Source: Maribacter sp. 4G9 | GTDB lineage: Bacteria > Bacteroidota > Bacteroidia > Flavobacteriales > Flavobacteriaceae | Length of the DNA stretch: 64,000 bases | Direction: 5' to 3' | NCBI RefSeq assembly: GCF_002742265.1 | Contig: NZ_MDGL01000160.1 | Coordinates: forward strand, 1 to 64,000 | Part shown: in pieces, positions 7,073 through 13,690 of the stretch | Layout: every line of letters starts with the position of its first letter | Position numbering within the stretch: the stretch's first letter is position 1 | Position numbers and translations under genes: made by a program | The notes under the pieces: generated by a model | Told to the model about the DNA's origin: nothing | The model's input: the letters and a program-made list of their open reading frames with translations, nothing else | The model's database searches: none

Positions 7073-7104
7073 TTCGACCAAATTAAGGGTATGTTCGACC
7101 CAAA
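7073..7104 (+). promoter_or_regulatory. direct repeats, candidate LytTR binding site
   Basis: TTCGACCAAA at 7073-7082 and TTCGACCCAAA at 7094-7104 are direct repeats 21 bp apart (two helical turns), the geometry known for LytTR-domain regulators. Further related boxes occur as GGTC at 7117-7120 and ACGACC at 7132-7137. They lie in the 210-bp divergent space between the hydrolase and the LytS/LytTR genes. Confidence 0.4.
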
Positions 7105-7163
7105 ATCCATAGTGTTGGTCAAAGAGATTATACGACCGGTATCAATATCCATATTTTTGCCTT

Positions 7164-8111
7164 ATGAAAAGTTCTTTTGCAAAACACCGTAAGGCCCTAT
7201 ATAAATTATTGGCAGTATTTGGGTTGCTAGTTGTTATGCTTGCGATACCACATTATAAAGGTATCTGGGATAGCGCTTTTACTATCCCGCTTTTGATTCT
7301 ATTCTGGCTTGGGGTCGCTTACTTTGTCTTACCCGAATTTTTTAAAAAATATAGGTTCCCTATTCTTTTCATATACGGATTGGTCATCACTTATAATTTT
7401 TACGTTTTTAACATGACGTCTGACCTCCCTGAAAATCACCGATTGAATTTGACAAATTTTATGTTCATTCCGATTCCGATATTTGCTGCCTTGTGGACTT
7501 ATGAGCAATGGCGTTGGTTGAAAACGCTAAAGGCAGATATGGCAAAGGCAGAATTAACTTTGCTTAAAAGTCAGATCAATCCACATTTCTTTTTCAATAC
7601 CTTGAACAACATTTATGGATTGGTGGTTGAAAAATCCGAGCAAGCCCCCGAAGTGGTCTTAAAATTATCTGATATGATGCGTTACACCATCTACAATGGA
7701 AAAGAAGATTTGGTGCCATTAGAAGATGAAATCAACTATCTCAAAAACTACATTGGACTGCACAAAATACGCTATCAAAAAAAAGTGGAAATTGTATTCA
7801 CCCATGAGGTTCACGAGGGTATCAAGGTCGCACCTTTGTTATTTATCAATTTATTGGAAAATGCCTTTAAGCATGGTGTAGAGGAAATGCGTGAGAATGC
7901 TTTTGTTCGTATTAATATGCAATCGAAAGGAAAGCAGCTCTTATGTACGATTGAAAATAGTTTTGACGAAAGGGAATCAAATCACAGTAAGGGTATAGGG
8001 TTAGAAAATTTGAAAAAAAGACTGGATCATTTATACCCAGGTAGACATGAATTGATTGTAGAGAAAAAGGAATTTATTTATAAAGTCCAGCTTAATCTTG
8101 AAATACTATGA
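7164..8111 (+). CDS. LytS/YpdA-type sensor histidine kinase
   Basis: 315 residues. Four hydrophobic spans fill residues about 12-115, then a short coiled linker (WRWLKTLKADMAKAELTLLKSQ) leads into the His_kinase domain with the phospho-acceptor block INPHFFFNTLNNIYGLV. The N-box (FINLLENAFKHGVEE) and the G-box (KGIGLENLKKRL) form the ATPase. This is the small-sensor kinase class that partners LytTR regulators in Bacteroidota. Its stop overlaps the start of the response regulator (ATGA), so the two are translationally coupled. The signal is unknown. It lies in the same inter-motif interval (5.9-8.9 kb) as the divergent hydrolase. Confidence 0.93.
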   Translation: MKSSFAKHRKALYKLLAVFGLLVVMLAIPHYKGIWDSAFTIPLLILFWLGVAYFVLPEFFKKYRFPILFIYGLVITYNFYVFNMTSDLPENHRLNLTNFMFIPIPIFAALWTYEQWRWLKTLKADMAKAELTLLKSQINPHFFFNTLNNIYGLVVEKSEQAPEVVLKLSDMMRYTIYNGKEDLVPLEDEINYLKNYIGLHKIRYQKKVEIVFTHEVHEGIKVAPLLFINLLENAFKHGVEEMRENAFVRINMQSKGKQLLCTIENSFDERESNHSKGIGLENLKKRLDHLYPGRHELIVEKKEFIYKVQLNLEIL

Positions 8112-8797
8112 AATATTGCATTATCGACGATGAACCCATTGCCCACCGAATCATCGAAGGGTATTGTAAAAACTTACCTTATCTCCAAAAGAAAGGAAAC
8201 TGCTACGATGCTTTTGAAGCCATACAATTCATGAATAGTATTCAAGTAGATCTAATTTTCTTGGATATCAATATGCCCAAGCTCTCCGGATTCGATCTAT
8301 TGAAAACATTGTCACAACCTCCAAAAGTAATCGTGACTTCTGCGCATAAAGAATTTGCCTTGCAAGGATATGAATTGGACGTTATTGATTACTTGTTAAA
8401 ACCTTTTTCACTTGAACGATTTTTAAAGGCAATGAACAAAGTTTCAGAAAATAATAGCCTAAACCAAATTTCTTCGCCAGATAGTCAGAAAAGTAGTTTT
8501 TTTTTAAAGGGCGACAAGAAAATTCACCAGATAAGTACCGATGATATTCTGTTTGTTGAAGCATATGGTAATTATTCAAAGGTGTTTTTGACTGAGGAAA
8601 TAATTGTCAACCACGAAAAAATTTCTTCTTTGGAAGCTTTATTGCCCGATTCTGACTTTCTAAGAGTGCATAAATCTTTTATTGTGGCCATCAATAAAAT
8701 AAAAGTGATAGAAGGAAATAGAATAGCAATTAAAGAGCACTTTGTTCCTATTGGACAAACATACAGGCAAAGGTTAAAACATCTCTATCGCATTTAA
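8108..8797 (+). CDS. LytTR-family response regulator
   Basis: 229 residues. The receiver domain (1-115) shows the acid pair in IIDDEP, the phospho-acceptor Asp in LIFLDINMPKLSG, Thr in VIVTSAHKEFA and the late Lys in DYLLKPF. Residues about 130-229 are a LytTR DNA-binding domain (DDILFVEAYGNYSKVFL, LRVHKSFIVAINKI, IPIG-like VPIGQTYRQRLK). It overlaps the kinase gene by four bases. It probably acts on the direct repeats in the divergent promoter region upstream of the kinase, possibly controlling both the pair and the neighbouring hydrolase; this is inference from position. Confidence 0.94.
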   Translation: MKYCIIDDEPIAHRIIEGYCKNLPYLQKKGNCYDAFEAIQFMNSIQVDLIFLDINMPKLSGFDLLKTLSQPPKVIVTSAHKEFALQGYELDVIDYLLKPFSLERFLKAMNKVSENNSLNQISSPDSQKSSFFLKGDKKIHQISTDDILFVEAYGNYSKVFLTEEIIVNHEKISSLEALLPDSDFLRVHKSFIVAINKIKVIEGNRIAIKEHFVPIGQTYRQRLKHLYRI

Positions 8798-8877
8798 AGA
8801 TGATTTTATAGGTATCTTCACTAAGCGACAGTTTGAATAGGAAATAATAGACATTTGGTTATTTTAGTATCTTTCTT

Positions 8878-8896
8878 AAAGTTCAAATAAACGATG
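8878..8896 (+). repeat. cassette-junction motif, copy 11 (consensus)
   Basis: AAAGTTCAAATAAACGATG, the exact consensus; its terminal ATG is the start codon of the GIY-YIG-like gene. Confidence 0.85.
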
Positions 8897-9367
8897 GGAA
8901 GTATTTATTTAAAAGTAAATCAAGCGTCTGATAAATTTAAAAAAGATCTAAGTTCTTTGTCCGACAGTTCGAGTAAGGGGATTTATAAAATGTATTATTT
9001 TGAAAATGGACACGCAAGGTCGATTAAACGTCTTTTTTCAGAGGACCCTAGGGGTATACTTTATATTGGAATGACCGAGGGTCCATTATTAGAAAGGGTA
9101 TCAAATTTGCAAAAGGCGCTAGTCGATAACTGGCAAACCAAAGAAGGTAAACCAGCTTCTTCTGGCCATACTCAAATGGGAAAAAAATATTACCGAATCA
9201 GAAAGAAGATTGATGTTGATAATCTTTATATTCAAATATATCCCAAAGAGAATCCAAAGCAAGCTGAAACAGATTGTATTGAAAATTATGTTAAAAGATT
9301 TGCGGAACTTCCCCCACTAAATGGTCAATACGGATCACACAATCCAGATTGGTCAATTTTTGATTAA
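8894..9367 (+). CDS. GIY-YIG-like nuclease-fold protein
   Basis: 157 residues. GIY at 29-31 and YIG at 57-59 (in GILYIGMTEG), an Arg at 68, Glu125 in QAETDCIENY and Asn143 in PPLNGQYG follow the order of the GIY-YIG active site, though the GIY-YIG spacing (about 26 residues) is longer than the usual 10 or so. The family call rests on these motifs; it may be a nuclease of a defence or restriction system or an inactive relative. Its ATG is the last three bases of a perfect junction motif, and its stop lies five bases before the next one, so it is a tidy one-gene cassette. Confidence 0.65.
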   Translation: MGSIYLKVNQASDKFKKDLSSLSDSSSKGIYKMYYFENGHARSIKRLFSEDPRGILYIGMTEGPLLERVSNLQKALVDNWQTKEGKPASSGHTQMGKKYYRIRKKIDVDNLYIQIYPKENPKQAETDCIENYVKRFAELPPLNGQYGSHNPDWSIFD

Positions 9368-9371
9368 AATG

Positions 9372-9390
9372 AAAGTTCAAATAAACGATT
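9372..9390 (+). repeat. cassette-junction motif, copy 12
   Basis: AAAGTTCAAATAAACGATT, directly followed by the ATG at 9391. Confidence 0.85.
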
Positions 9391-9864
9391 ATGAAAACTT
9401 CAAACAATATTACCGGAGTAACGGGGGAATATTATGTGTGTGCTGAACTAGGATACAGAGGTGTTTTGGCAATCCCGACACCCAAGAACAATCCTTTATT
9501 CGATTTGTTAGCAACTGACTTAGAGGCTAATAAAATGATCGCTATTCAAGTCAAAACTATGTCAAAAGGAAACAAGCAGGGCTGGAGATTGAACAAAGGA
9601 ATTACAATTCGAAAGAATAACCCGAACCTTTTTGTGGTGCTTGTAAACTTATTGGAAAAAGAAAATTGTGACTATTACATTTACCCATATGATTCTTTAA
9701 GCGAAAGAGTAGAAGAAATCTATAAAAAGTATATCAACACCCCAAAAAAGGATGGATCTGCTAGAAAGGATGTTGATTTTAGATGGTTCAATCATAATGA
9801 CTTTTCTGAGGAAGATCAGAAGAAGAAAAATAACTGGGAGCTGTTACCATTTAAACTTAAATAA
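9391..9864 (+). CDS. PD-(D/E)XK-like protein (DUF4365-like)
   Basis: 157 residues. Glu13 in GEYYVCAELG, Asp38 in NPLFDLLA and Gln53-x-Lys55 in AIQVKT match the E...D...(E/Q)xK layout of restriction-endonuclease-like folds, and the line 'ITGVTGEYYV.AEL..RG..A' resembles group I intron endonuclease-like and DUF4365 proteins. No DNA-binding domain is attached. The stop codon TAA (9862-9864) lies inside the next junction motif, so the last two codons belong to it. It is followed after three bases by a HEPN-like gene, and the two could be cotranslated. Confidence 0.6.
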   Translation: MKTSNNITGVTGEYYVCAELGYRGVLAIPTPKNNPLFDLLATDLEANKMIAIQVKTMSKGNKQGWRLNKGITIRKNNPNLFVVLVNLLEKENCDYYIYPYDSLSERVEEIYKKYINTPKKDGSARKDVDFRWFNHNDFSEEDQKKKNNWELLPFKLK

Positions 9865-9870
9865 ACCATG
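9853..9870 (+). repeat. cassette-junction motif, copy 13
   Basis: AAACTTAAATAAACCATG; holds the stop codon of the upstream gene and the start codon of the downstream gene. Confidence 0.6.
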
Positions 9871-10383
9871 AGCAAAGAAGAGCAAATTAGATTTACTAAA
9901 ATGACCAAAAGGTCTCTTAAAGAATTTAACCAAATTGAAGCTCAGGGATGGGTTGTAAATATTTCGGTTCAAATAGAAGATTTGATAGATGATATCCTTA
10001 TAGAATATTTCCAACCTAGTGATAGAAGAACTTTCTTAAATGTTTTGTTGAATAGTAGCGTAATGCATTTTGGTGGAAAATTGAAGGTGCTAAGATCTAT
10101 AGGAATTGATGGTGGAATATATTCAAGTTTACAGAGAATAGGGTCAATAAGAAATGCTTTTGCACATACGAACATAAGTCATTCTATGACAATAACTTGG
10201 GATCCCGAATCTGATGCCAAGACCGATGTCAAAGATGTAATCAATGTAATGAACAGCAATGGAGAAATAAAAAGCAAAGACCCTTATAGCTATATGGTTG
10301 AATTCCTAGAACTATATAAGCAGGTTGAGCCAGTATTGAAGAAAATGCGCGACGACATATTCGAATCATTGAAAAAGGATTAA
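9868..10383 (+). CDS. HEPN/MltR-like protein
   Basis: 171 residues. The block from IEDLIDDILIEYF through SSVMHFGGKLKVLRSIG to IGSIRNAFAHTN resembles the mannitol-repressor (MltR) and related HEPN-type helical proteins; R95-N-A-F-A-H100 is the R-x4-H motif of that superfamily. It starts four bases after the PD-(D/E)XK-like gene. A nuclease-like and a HEPN-like protein side by side may act together, for instance in defence, but both could equally be independent cassettes, since a junction motif separates them. No partner nucleotidyltransferase (MNT) is present. Confidence 0.65.
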   Translation: MSKEEQIRFTKMTKRSLKEFNQIEAQGWVVNISVQIEDLIDDILIEYFQPSDRRTFLNVLLNSSVMHFGGKLKVLRSIGIDGGIYSSLQRIGSIRNAFAHTNISHSMTITWDPESDAKTDVKDVINVMNSNGEIKSKDPYSYMVEFLELYKQVEPVLKKMRDDIFESLKKD

Positions 10384-10386
10384 TTA

Positions 10387-10404
10387 AAAGTAAAAAAAAC
10401 GATG
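10387..10404 (+). repeat. cassette-junction motif, copy 14
   Basis: AAAGTAAAAAAAACGATG; its ATG starts the next gene. Confidence 0.6.
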
Positions 10405-10635
10405 AAACTCTACTGCTACATACAAATGACTGTTGGATATATTTTGATAGCCCTTGTTGCGCTATTTGCAACTAAATTGTTAATCGTTATCATAGAAGGC
10501 ACACCAGTTACCGAAAATAGAACATTGTTTAGATACATCGGGTCGGGTTATGGACTTCCGATACTTTTAGGATTTATTATCCTTTCAGGAGCAATTATGG
10601 TAAATGGCGCATTGAAAAATCTAAAGTCAAAATAA
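10402..10635 (+). CDS. small two-span membrane protein
   Basis: 77 residues with two hydrophobic spans (about 9-30 and 50-68: YGLPILLGFIILSGAIMV), a short polar loop and a basic C-terminus (LKNLKSK). The start ATG belongs to motif copy 14 and the last codons plus TAA belong to copy 15. I do not recognise the family. Being bounded exactly by two motif copies, it is one of the clearest one-gene units in the array. Confidence 0.6.
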   Translation: MKLYCYIQMTVGYILIALVALFATKLLIVIIEGTPVTENRTLFRYIGSGYGLPILLGFIILSGAIMVNGALKNLKSK

Positions 10636-10641
10636 ACGATG
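10623..10641 (+). repeat. cassette-junction motif, copy 15
   Basis: AAAGTCAAAATAAACGATG; encodes the end KSK-stop of the upstream gene and the ATG of the downstream gene. Confidence 0.75.
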
Positions 10642-10944
10642 GATCCAAGAATAATTTTGGGCAAAATTTTACAACGTTTTTCAGATAAAGGTTTCTGTCA
10701 AGTTTCAGGTTATAATAAATTTAAGTATTTGAGAGAGAATAAAAATGCGGTTTATGTCGGAAGGGAAAAAGGTAAAGATACTCGCATTGGATTCGGGAAA
10801 GTAATAATTGGAATTGAAGCGTTACAGCTTAATCCTGATCTTTATAATGCAGGGCCAAATGCCTTGAGGAAATTTGGTATAACCCACGTTAATAGTCCAG
10901 TTTGGTCTTTACTTCATTTAATGGCAATGGAAGATTATAAATAG
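10639..10944 (+). CDS. hypothetical protein, 101 residues
   Basis: Soluble, mildly basic, no membrane segment or signal peptide. It contains the phrase KNAVYVGREKGKDTRIGFGKVIIGIEALQ and a C-terminal NSPVWSLLHLMAME. I do not recognise a family; the repeated short beta-like pattern in the centre would fit a small single-domain protein. Start codon supplied by junction motif copy 15; copy 16 begins two bases after its stop. Unknown function. Confidence 0.6.
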   Translation: MDPRIILGKILQRFSDKGFCQVSGYNKFKYLRENKNAVYVGREKGKDTRIGFGKVIIGIEALQLNPDLYNAGPNALRKFGITHVNSPVWSLLHLMAMEDYK

Positions 10945-10945
10945 A

Positions 10946-10964
10946 AAAGTTCAAAAAAAGGATG
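10946..10964 (+). repeat. cassette-junction motif, copy 16
   Basis: AAAGTTCAAAAAAAGGATG; its ATG starts the next gene. Confidence 0.75.
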
Positions 10965-11309
10965 AGCAACTTCACTAAAATTCTACTTACAATACCATCT
11001 ATGATTGGGCTTGTTTATATGTGGACTTTTATATATCCAAAATCAATTGCCTGGATTTCAAATAATATTGTTGCCTATGAGTTCCAAAATCCATTTGTCA
11101 CCAGTTTAATTTTGATTCAACTTGGATATTTGATTCATAGGTTATGGAGCTTCAAAAACATTCAAAAGGAAAAGAAAACTAACTGGACATTATTACTCGT
11201 TATTTTCAACGTTGTAACAAGTTTAATTTTTATTTGGAAAAAGTACAGCGAATTTGAACAACACGATAAATACTCTCTAAGTAGTGAAGAATCAAGTAAT
11301 AAAGTATAA
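10962..11309 (+). CDS. three-span membrane protein of unknown function
   Basis: 115 residues with three hydrophobic stretches (about 5-25, 45-65 and 74-92) and a charged C-terminal tail rich in Ser and Glu. No catalytic motif. The start comes from motif copy 16 and the stop TAA lies inside copy 17. No family recognised. Confidence 0.6.
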   Translation: MSNFTKILLTIPSMIGLVYMWTFIYPKSIAWISNNIVAYEFQNPFVTSLILIQLGYLIHRLWSFKNIQKEKKTNWTLLLVIFNVVTSLIFIWKKYSEFEQHDKYSLSSEESSNKV

Positions 11310-11318
11310 TAAAGGATG
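11301..11318 (+). repeat. cassette-junction motif, copy 17
   Basis: AAAGTATAATAAAGGATG; contains the stop of the upstream gene and the ATG of the downstream gene. Confidence 0.65.
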
Positions 11319-11795
11319 AGACTTCAGTCATTATTCAATAACCGAACGGAAAATCTTGGAGTGAAAATAAGTTTAGTGGATTTGAAAGAACTATTGAATG
11401 ACGGCCACAAAAAGTTTTACTTCAAATGGCTGTCTGAAAACAGCTTCGTGATAAGTTTAAATTTTTCGTTTGGAACTAATTTGGTATTTGACACGAACTA
11501 TCCAAATACTAAAAGTGATATTATTTTTTACGGGAGTTTGGCTGAGATGGAGGATTCAAAAACAGAAATCAAACTGAAAACGAATAAGAAGTCTTTTCTT
11601 CTGGTGCTTATGATAGTTCTACCTGTCTTGGTTTTAATACTTCAAAGTTTCCTAAAAATAGAATTCCCTGTTTTATTGATTGCCTTATTCTTGTTTCCAA
11701 TTCTAATTATTGGATTACTGAATTTTGTTAAAAGTGAGGAGAATAGATTATTAAGAGCTTTCATGGAATTCCTCAACAATAGATTAAATTCATAA
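11316..11795 (+). CDS. membrane protein with soluble N-domain, unknown function
   Basis: 159 residues. Residues 1-90 are soluble with alternating beta-like segments; two adjacent hydrophobic spans follow at about 93-135 (FLLVLMIVLPVLVLILQSFL and FPVLLIALFLFPILIIGLL), then a short basic tail. The topology is the mirror image of the protein at 2224. No family recognised. It is bounded by motif copies 17 and 18. Confidence 0.6.
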   Translation: MRLQSLFNNRTENLGVKISLVDLKELLNDGHKKFYFKWLSENSFVISLNFSFGTNLVFDTNYPNTKSDIIFYGSLAEMEDSKTEIKLKTNKKSFLLVLMIVLPVLVLILQSFLKIEFPVLLIALFLFPILIIGLLNFVKSEENRLLRAFMEFLNNRLNS

Positions 11796-11800
11796 TCTTG

Positions 11801-11819
11801 AAAGTTTAATAAAAGGATG
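11801..11819 (+). repeat. cassette-junction motif, copy 18
   Basis: AAAGTTTAATAAAAGGATG; its ATG opens the short frame at 11817. Confidence 0.65.
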
Positions 11820-11969
11820 GGTGAATTCCTTCCCAATTTACCGTACCGCAACCATACAGTAGAGTTAAAATTGACAATCACTATTAGTTCCTTAAAACGT
11901 CAATTAACGATACTACTAAAAAGAACGGGAAATAGAACTGGGTATTTATATTTGCCAGGCTACTTATAA
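11817..11969 (+). CDS. possible 50-codon frame, doubtful
   Basis: The frame starts at the ATG of motif copy 18 and ends with TAA at 11967-11969. It is unlike any protein I know and runs through a degenerate motif copy at 11895, so it may be decayed DNA at the edge of the metal-resistance block and not a real gene. Confidence 0.25.
   Translation: MGEFLPNLPYRNHTVELKLTITISSLKRQLTILLKRTGNRTGYLYLPGYL
11895..11911 (+). repeat. cassette-junction motif, degenerate copy 19
   Basis: AAACGTCAATTAACGAT; last recognisable copy before the metal-resistance block. Confidence 0.35.
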
Positions 11970-12017
11970 GTTATCCCTAAAAACGGCCGTTAAAATGAAC
12001 TGTTTTTAAATGCACCG

Positions 12018-12043
12018 AAAAAGTTTTCTCTTACTAGAGAACT
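12018..12043 (-). terminator. probable terminator of the mer unit
   Basis: On the minus strand AGTTCTCT-loop-AGAG(AA)AACT is followed by a T run. It lies 15 bases past the last gene of the merTP unit. The stem has a two-base bulge, so strength is uncertain. Confidence 0.45.
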
Positions 12044-12057
12044 GTGTAGGCAATCAA

Positions 12058-12264
12058 TCAGCAACAATCTTCGTTATTCTGAATAGGTGGACAAGCGACA
12101 GTACCGTAGGAACAAAAGACACAACAATCCCCTTCTTTTGGCTTAAGGACTTTTTTGCAATTGTCACATTCATAAAAGAATTGACAGGCCGTTGTTGGCA
12201 TTTCCTCTTCTTTTTCAAGCCCGCAATTTGGGCAAGTAATTGTTGATATTAACTGAGGTCTCAT
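12058..12264 (-). CDS. small Cys-rich GDCCVFCSYG protein of mer units
   Basis: 68 residues with ten cysteines: CPNCGLE near residue 11, then CDNCKK and the block GDCCVFCSYGTVACPP near 46-61, and a final CC. The two early CxxC pairs look like a zinc ribbon; the GDCCVFCSYG block is a recurrent signature of small proteins beside merT/merP genes in Bacteroidota. A role in thiol binding of metal is likely but unproven. Its start codon overlaps the merTP stop by one base, so it is coupled to MerTP. Confidence 0.65.
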   Translation of the reverse strand: MRPQLISTITCPNCGLEKEEEMPTTACQFFYECDNCKKVLKPKEGDCCVFCSYGTVACPPIQNNEDCC

Positions 12265-12866
12265 TATTTGACTACTTTATAAGCTGTACTGTTTATGGCT
12301 TTTTTGATTGCGGGCAAATCGGTTTTGGTCTTGTCAAATTCCACTATGGTGTTGGCATTTTCGTAGCTGGTTTTTACCGAAATAATTCCATCCAACTTAT
12401 TGACTTCACTTTCTACGTGTGCCTCACAACCCACACAAGTCATTCCCTCAACATAAAACGTGTGCTTTTCGATATTGGATTGAGAGACATAGACGATGTC
12501 CTTTGTGGGCTGTGCATAAAATAAGTTGGAATAGTACGGGAAGGCCAGCATCAATCCCGAAAATACGGTTACGATGAACAAAAATTGTTTGGATTGCCAA
12601 AATGTAGGTTTCGCATCATCGTCACAGGCACAATCTATTTCTTCCTTTGTTTTTGGCCGTAATTTCTGATACCATGCAAATACCAAAACAATAATGGTCA
12701 AGCCGATAAAATAGGGTCTAAACGGCTCGACCCAGGAAAAGGTAGATGCAATGCCGCTTGTTCCAGCAATCAGTGCCAAGACAGGGGTAATACAGCATAT
12801 TGATGCTGCAACTGCGGTAAAAATACTGGTATAGGCCGCGGTGTTTGAAGTATTATTCGATGCCAT
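12264..12866 (-). CDS. merTP: mercuric transport protein MerTP (MerT-MerP fusion)
   Basis: 200 residues. The N-terminal part has the MerT pattern: a first hydrophobic span with the vicinal pair in SICCITPVLA, a second span near 50-65, a cytoplasmic Cys pair (CACDD, about 78-82) and a third span at 93-112. Residues about 133-200 are an HMA domain with the metal motif GMTCVGCEAH. So the periplasmic carrier MerP is fused to the inner-membrane importer, a known Bacteroidota arrangement. It should move Hg(II) inwards. No mercuric reductase (MerA) is found in the window. It lies 12 bases after the ArsR-type regulator. Confidence 0.88.
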   Translation of the reverse strand: MASNNTSNTAAYTSIFTAVAASICCITPVLALIAGTSGIASTFSWVEPFRPYFIGLTIIVLVFAWYQKLRPKTKEEIDCACDDDAKPTFWQSKQFLFIVTVFSGLMLAFPYYSNLFYAQPTKDIVYVSQSNIEKHTFYVEGMTCVGCEAHVESEVNKLDGIISVKTSYENANTIVEFDKTKTDLPAIKKAINSTAYKVVK

Positions 12867-12878
12867 AATTTAAACTTT

Positions 12879-13253
12879 CTAAGCTGTTTTCTTTCTTATC
12901 GAAATTGAACTGAAAATTCCATTTAAAGTATTATCCTCACTCTTTACCAACGAATAATATAATGTTTGACCTTCACGTCTCGATGTGATAATTCCTGCAT
13001 CCTTCATTTTACGGATATGTTGGGATACCGCGGGGACACTCATTTCAAGAATGTCAGCAATATCGCAAGGACACAATTCATTTTCTATGTTCAAAAGAAA
13101 TAGGATTTTCAGTCGTACCTCACTTCCGGCAAGGGCCAAAATTTTGCTCATGGCCTTAAAACTATCGGAAGAATTTTCTATTGTCCTCTTGCACCGTGAT
13201 ATTTGTTTATGGTCGGCTTCATTCCGGGTACAGGTTATTTCCAAGCTCATCAA
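12879..13253 (-). CDS. ArsR/SmtB-family metal-sensing repressor
   Basis: 124 residues. The winged-helix HTH spans about 35-105 (LAGSEVRLKILFLL, ELCPCDIADILEMSVPAVSQHIRKMKDAGIITSRREGQTLYYSL). The ELCPCD block gives the alpha3 Cys pair typical of ArsR/CadC-like sensors, and further Cys residues in the N-terminal extension (CTRNEADHKQISRC) may complete a metal site. First gene of the merTP unit, so it probably represses it until Hg(II) or another soft metal binds. Two adjacent Met codons make the start ambiguous by one codon. Confidence 0.88.
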   Translation of the reverse strand: MMSLEITCTRNEADHKQISRCKRTIENSSDSFKAMSKILALAGSEVRLKILFLLNIENELCPCDIADILEMSVPAVSQHIRKMKDAGIITSRREGQTLYYSLVKSEDNTLNGIFSSISIRKKTA

Positions 13254-13272
13254 TTTTAACTTAACGCGTCTA

Positions 13273-13280
13273 CAAATATA
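13273..13280 (-). promoter_or_regulatory. -7 promoter box of the mer unit
   Basis: TATATTTG on the minus strand, exact -7 consensus, 19 bases before the ATG of the ArsR-type gene. A GTCTACA/TGTAGAC inverted pair (13269-13275 and 13314-13320) brackets it and could be the operator, though the arms are far apart. Confidence 0.4.
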
Positions 13281-13424
13281 TCATTATTTAAGCAAATACT
13301 TATATACTAAAACTGTAGACATATTATTTAGGAAGTTGGATTGGTTCTTTGTTTTAGTTTTTATAGACGAATGCCTACCGAGTTTTTGTAGCACCAGTGA
13401 AAAAAATAAGGGACTATGATATTT

Positions 13425-13690
13425 CTATTTCGGATTCTGATTCCAATGTCCGGCAGCAATAAGTAGCCTTTTCATTTGAATAAGTTGGTCTTCATCTTTG
13501 AAATATTCATGACTTAGCATTTTTCTCAGTTGACCAACGGTTTCTTTTGAAGTTAATCCCTTTTTTTCAAAAAGTTCGGTAAATTTCTGAAGTTGCTCTA
13601 ACTTGTACTTTGCCTTTTCAACAAATTGTTCCCCATTTTCAGAATCCTCGTAACTCGATTGAATTTCAAAATGTCGTTCTATCGAATCGA
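13425..13690 (-). pseudogene. start-less fragment after DUF4238 gene
   Basis: On the minus strand an open frame without a start codon runs about 88 codons to TAG at 13425-13427. It begins near NQLDSIERHFEIQSSYEDS and ends near LLIAAGHWNQNPK. It overlaps the end of the DUF4238 frame in another phase. Either a frameshift has separated the tail of that gene, or the remains of a second gene were joined to it. The text is codon-like throughout, so it was coding. Confidence 0.45.

Noticed and set aside
7152-7159. TATTTTTG as promoter of the LytS-like gene
   Set aside because: Exact -7 match but only four bases from the ATG, so the transcript would start past the start codon.
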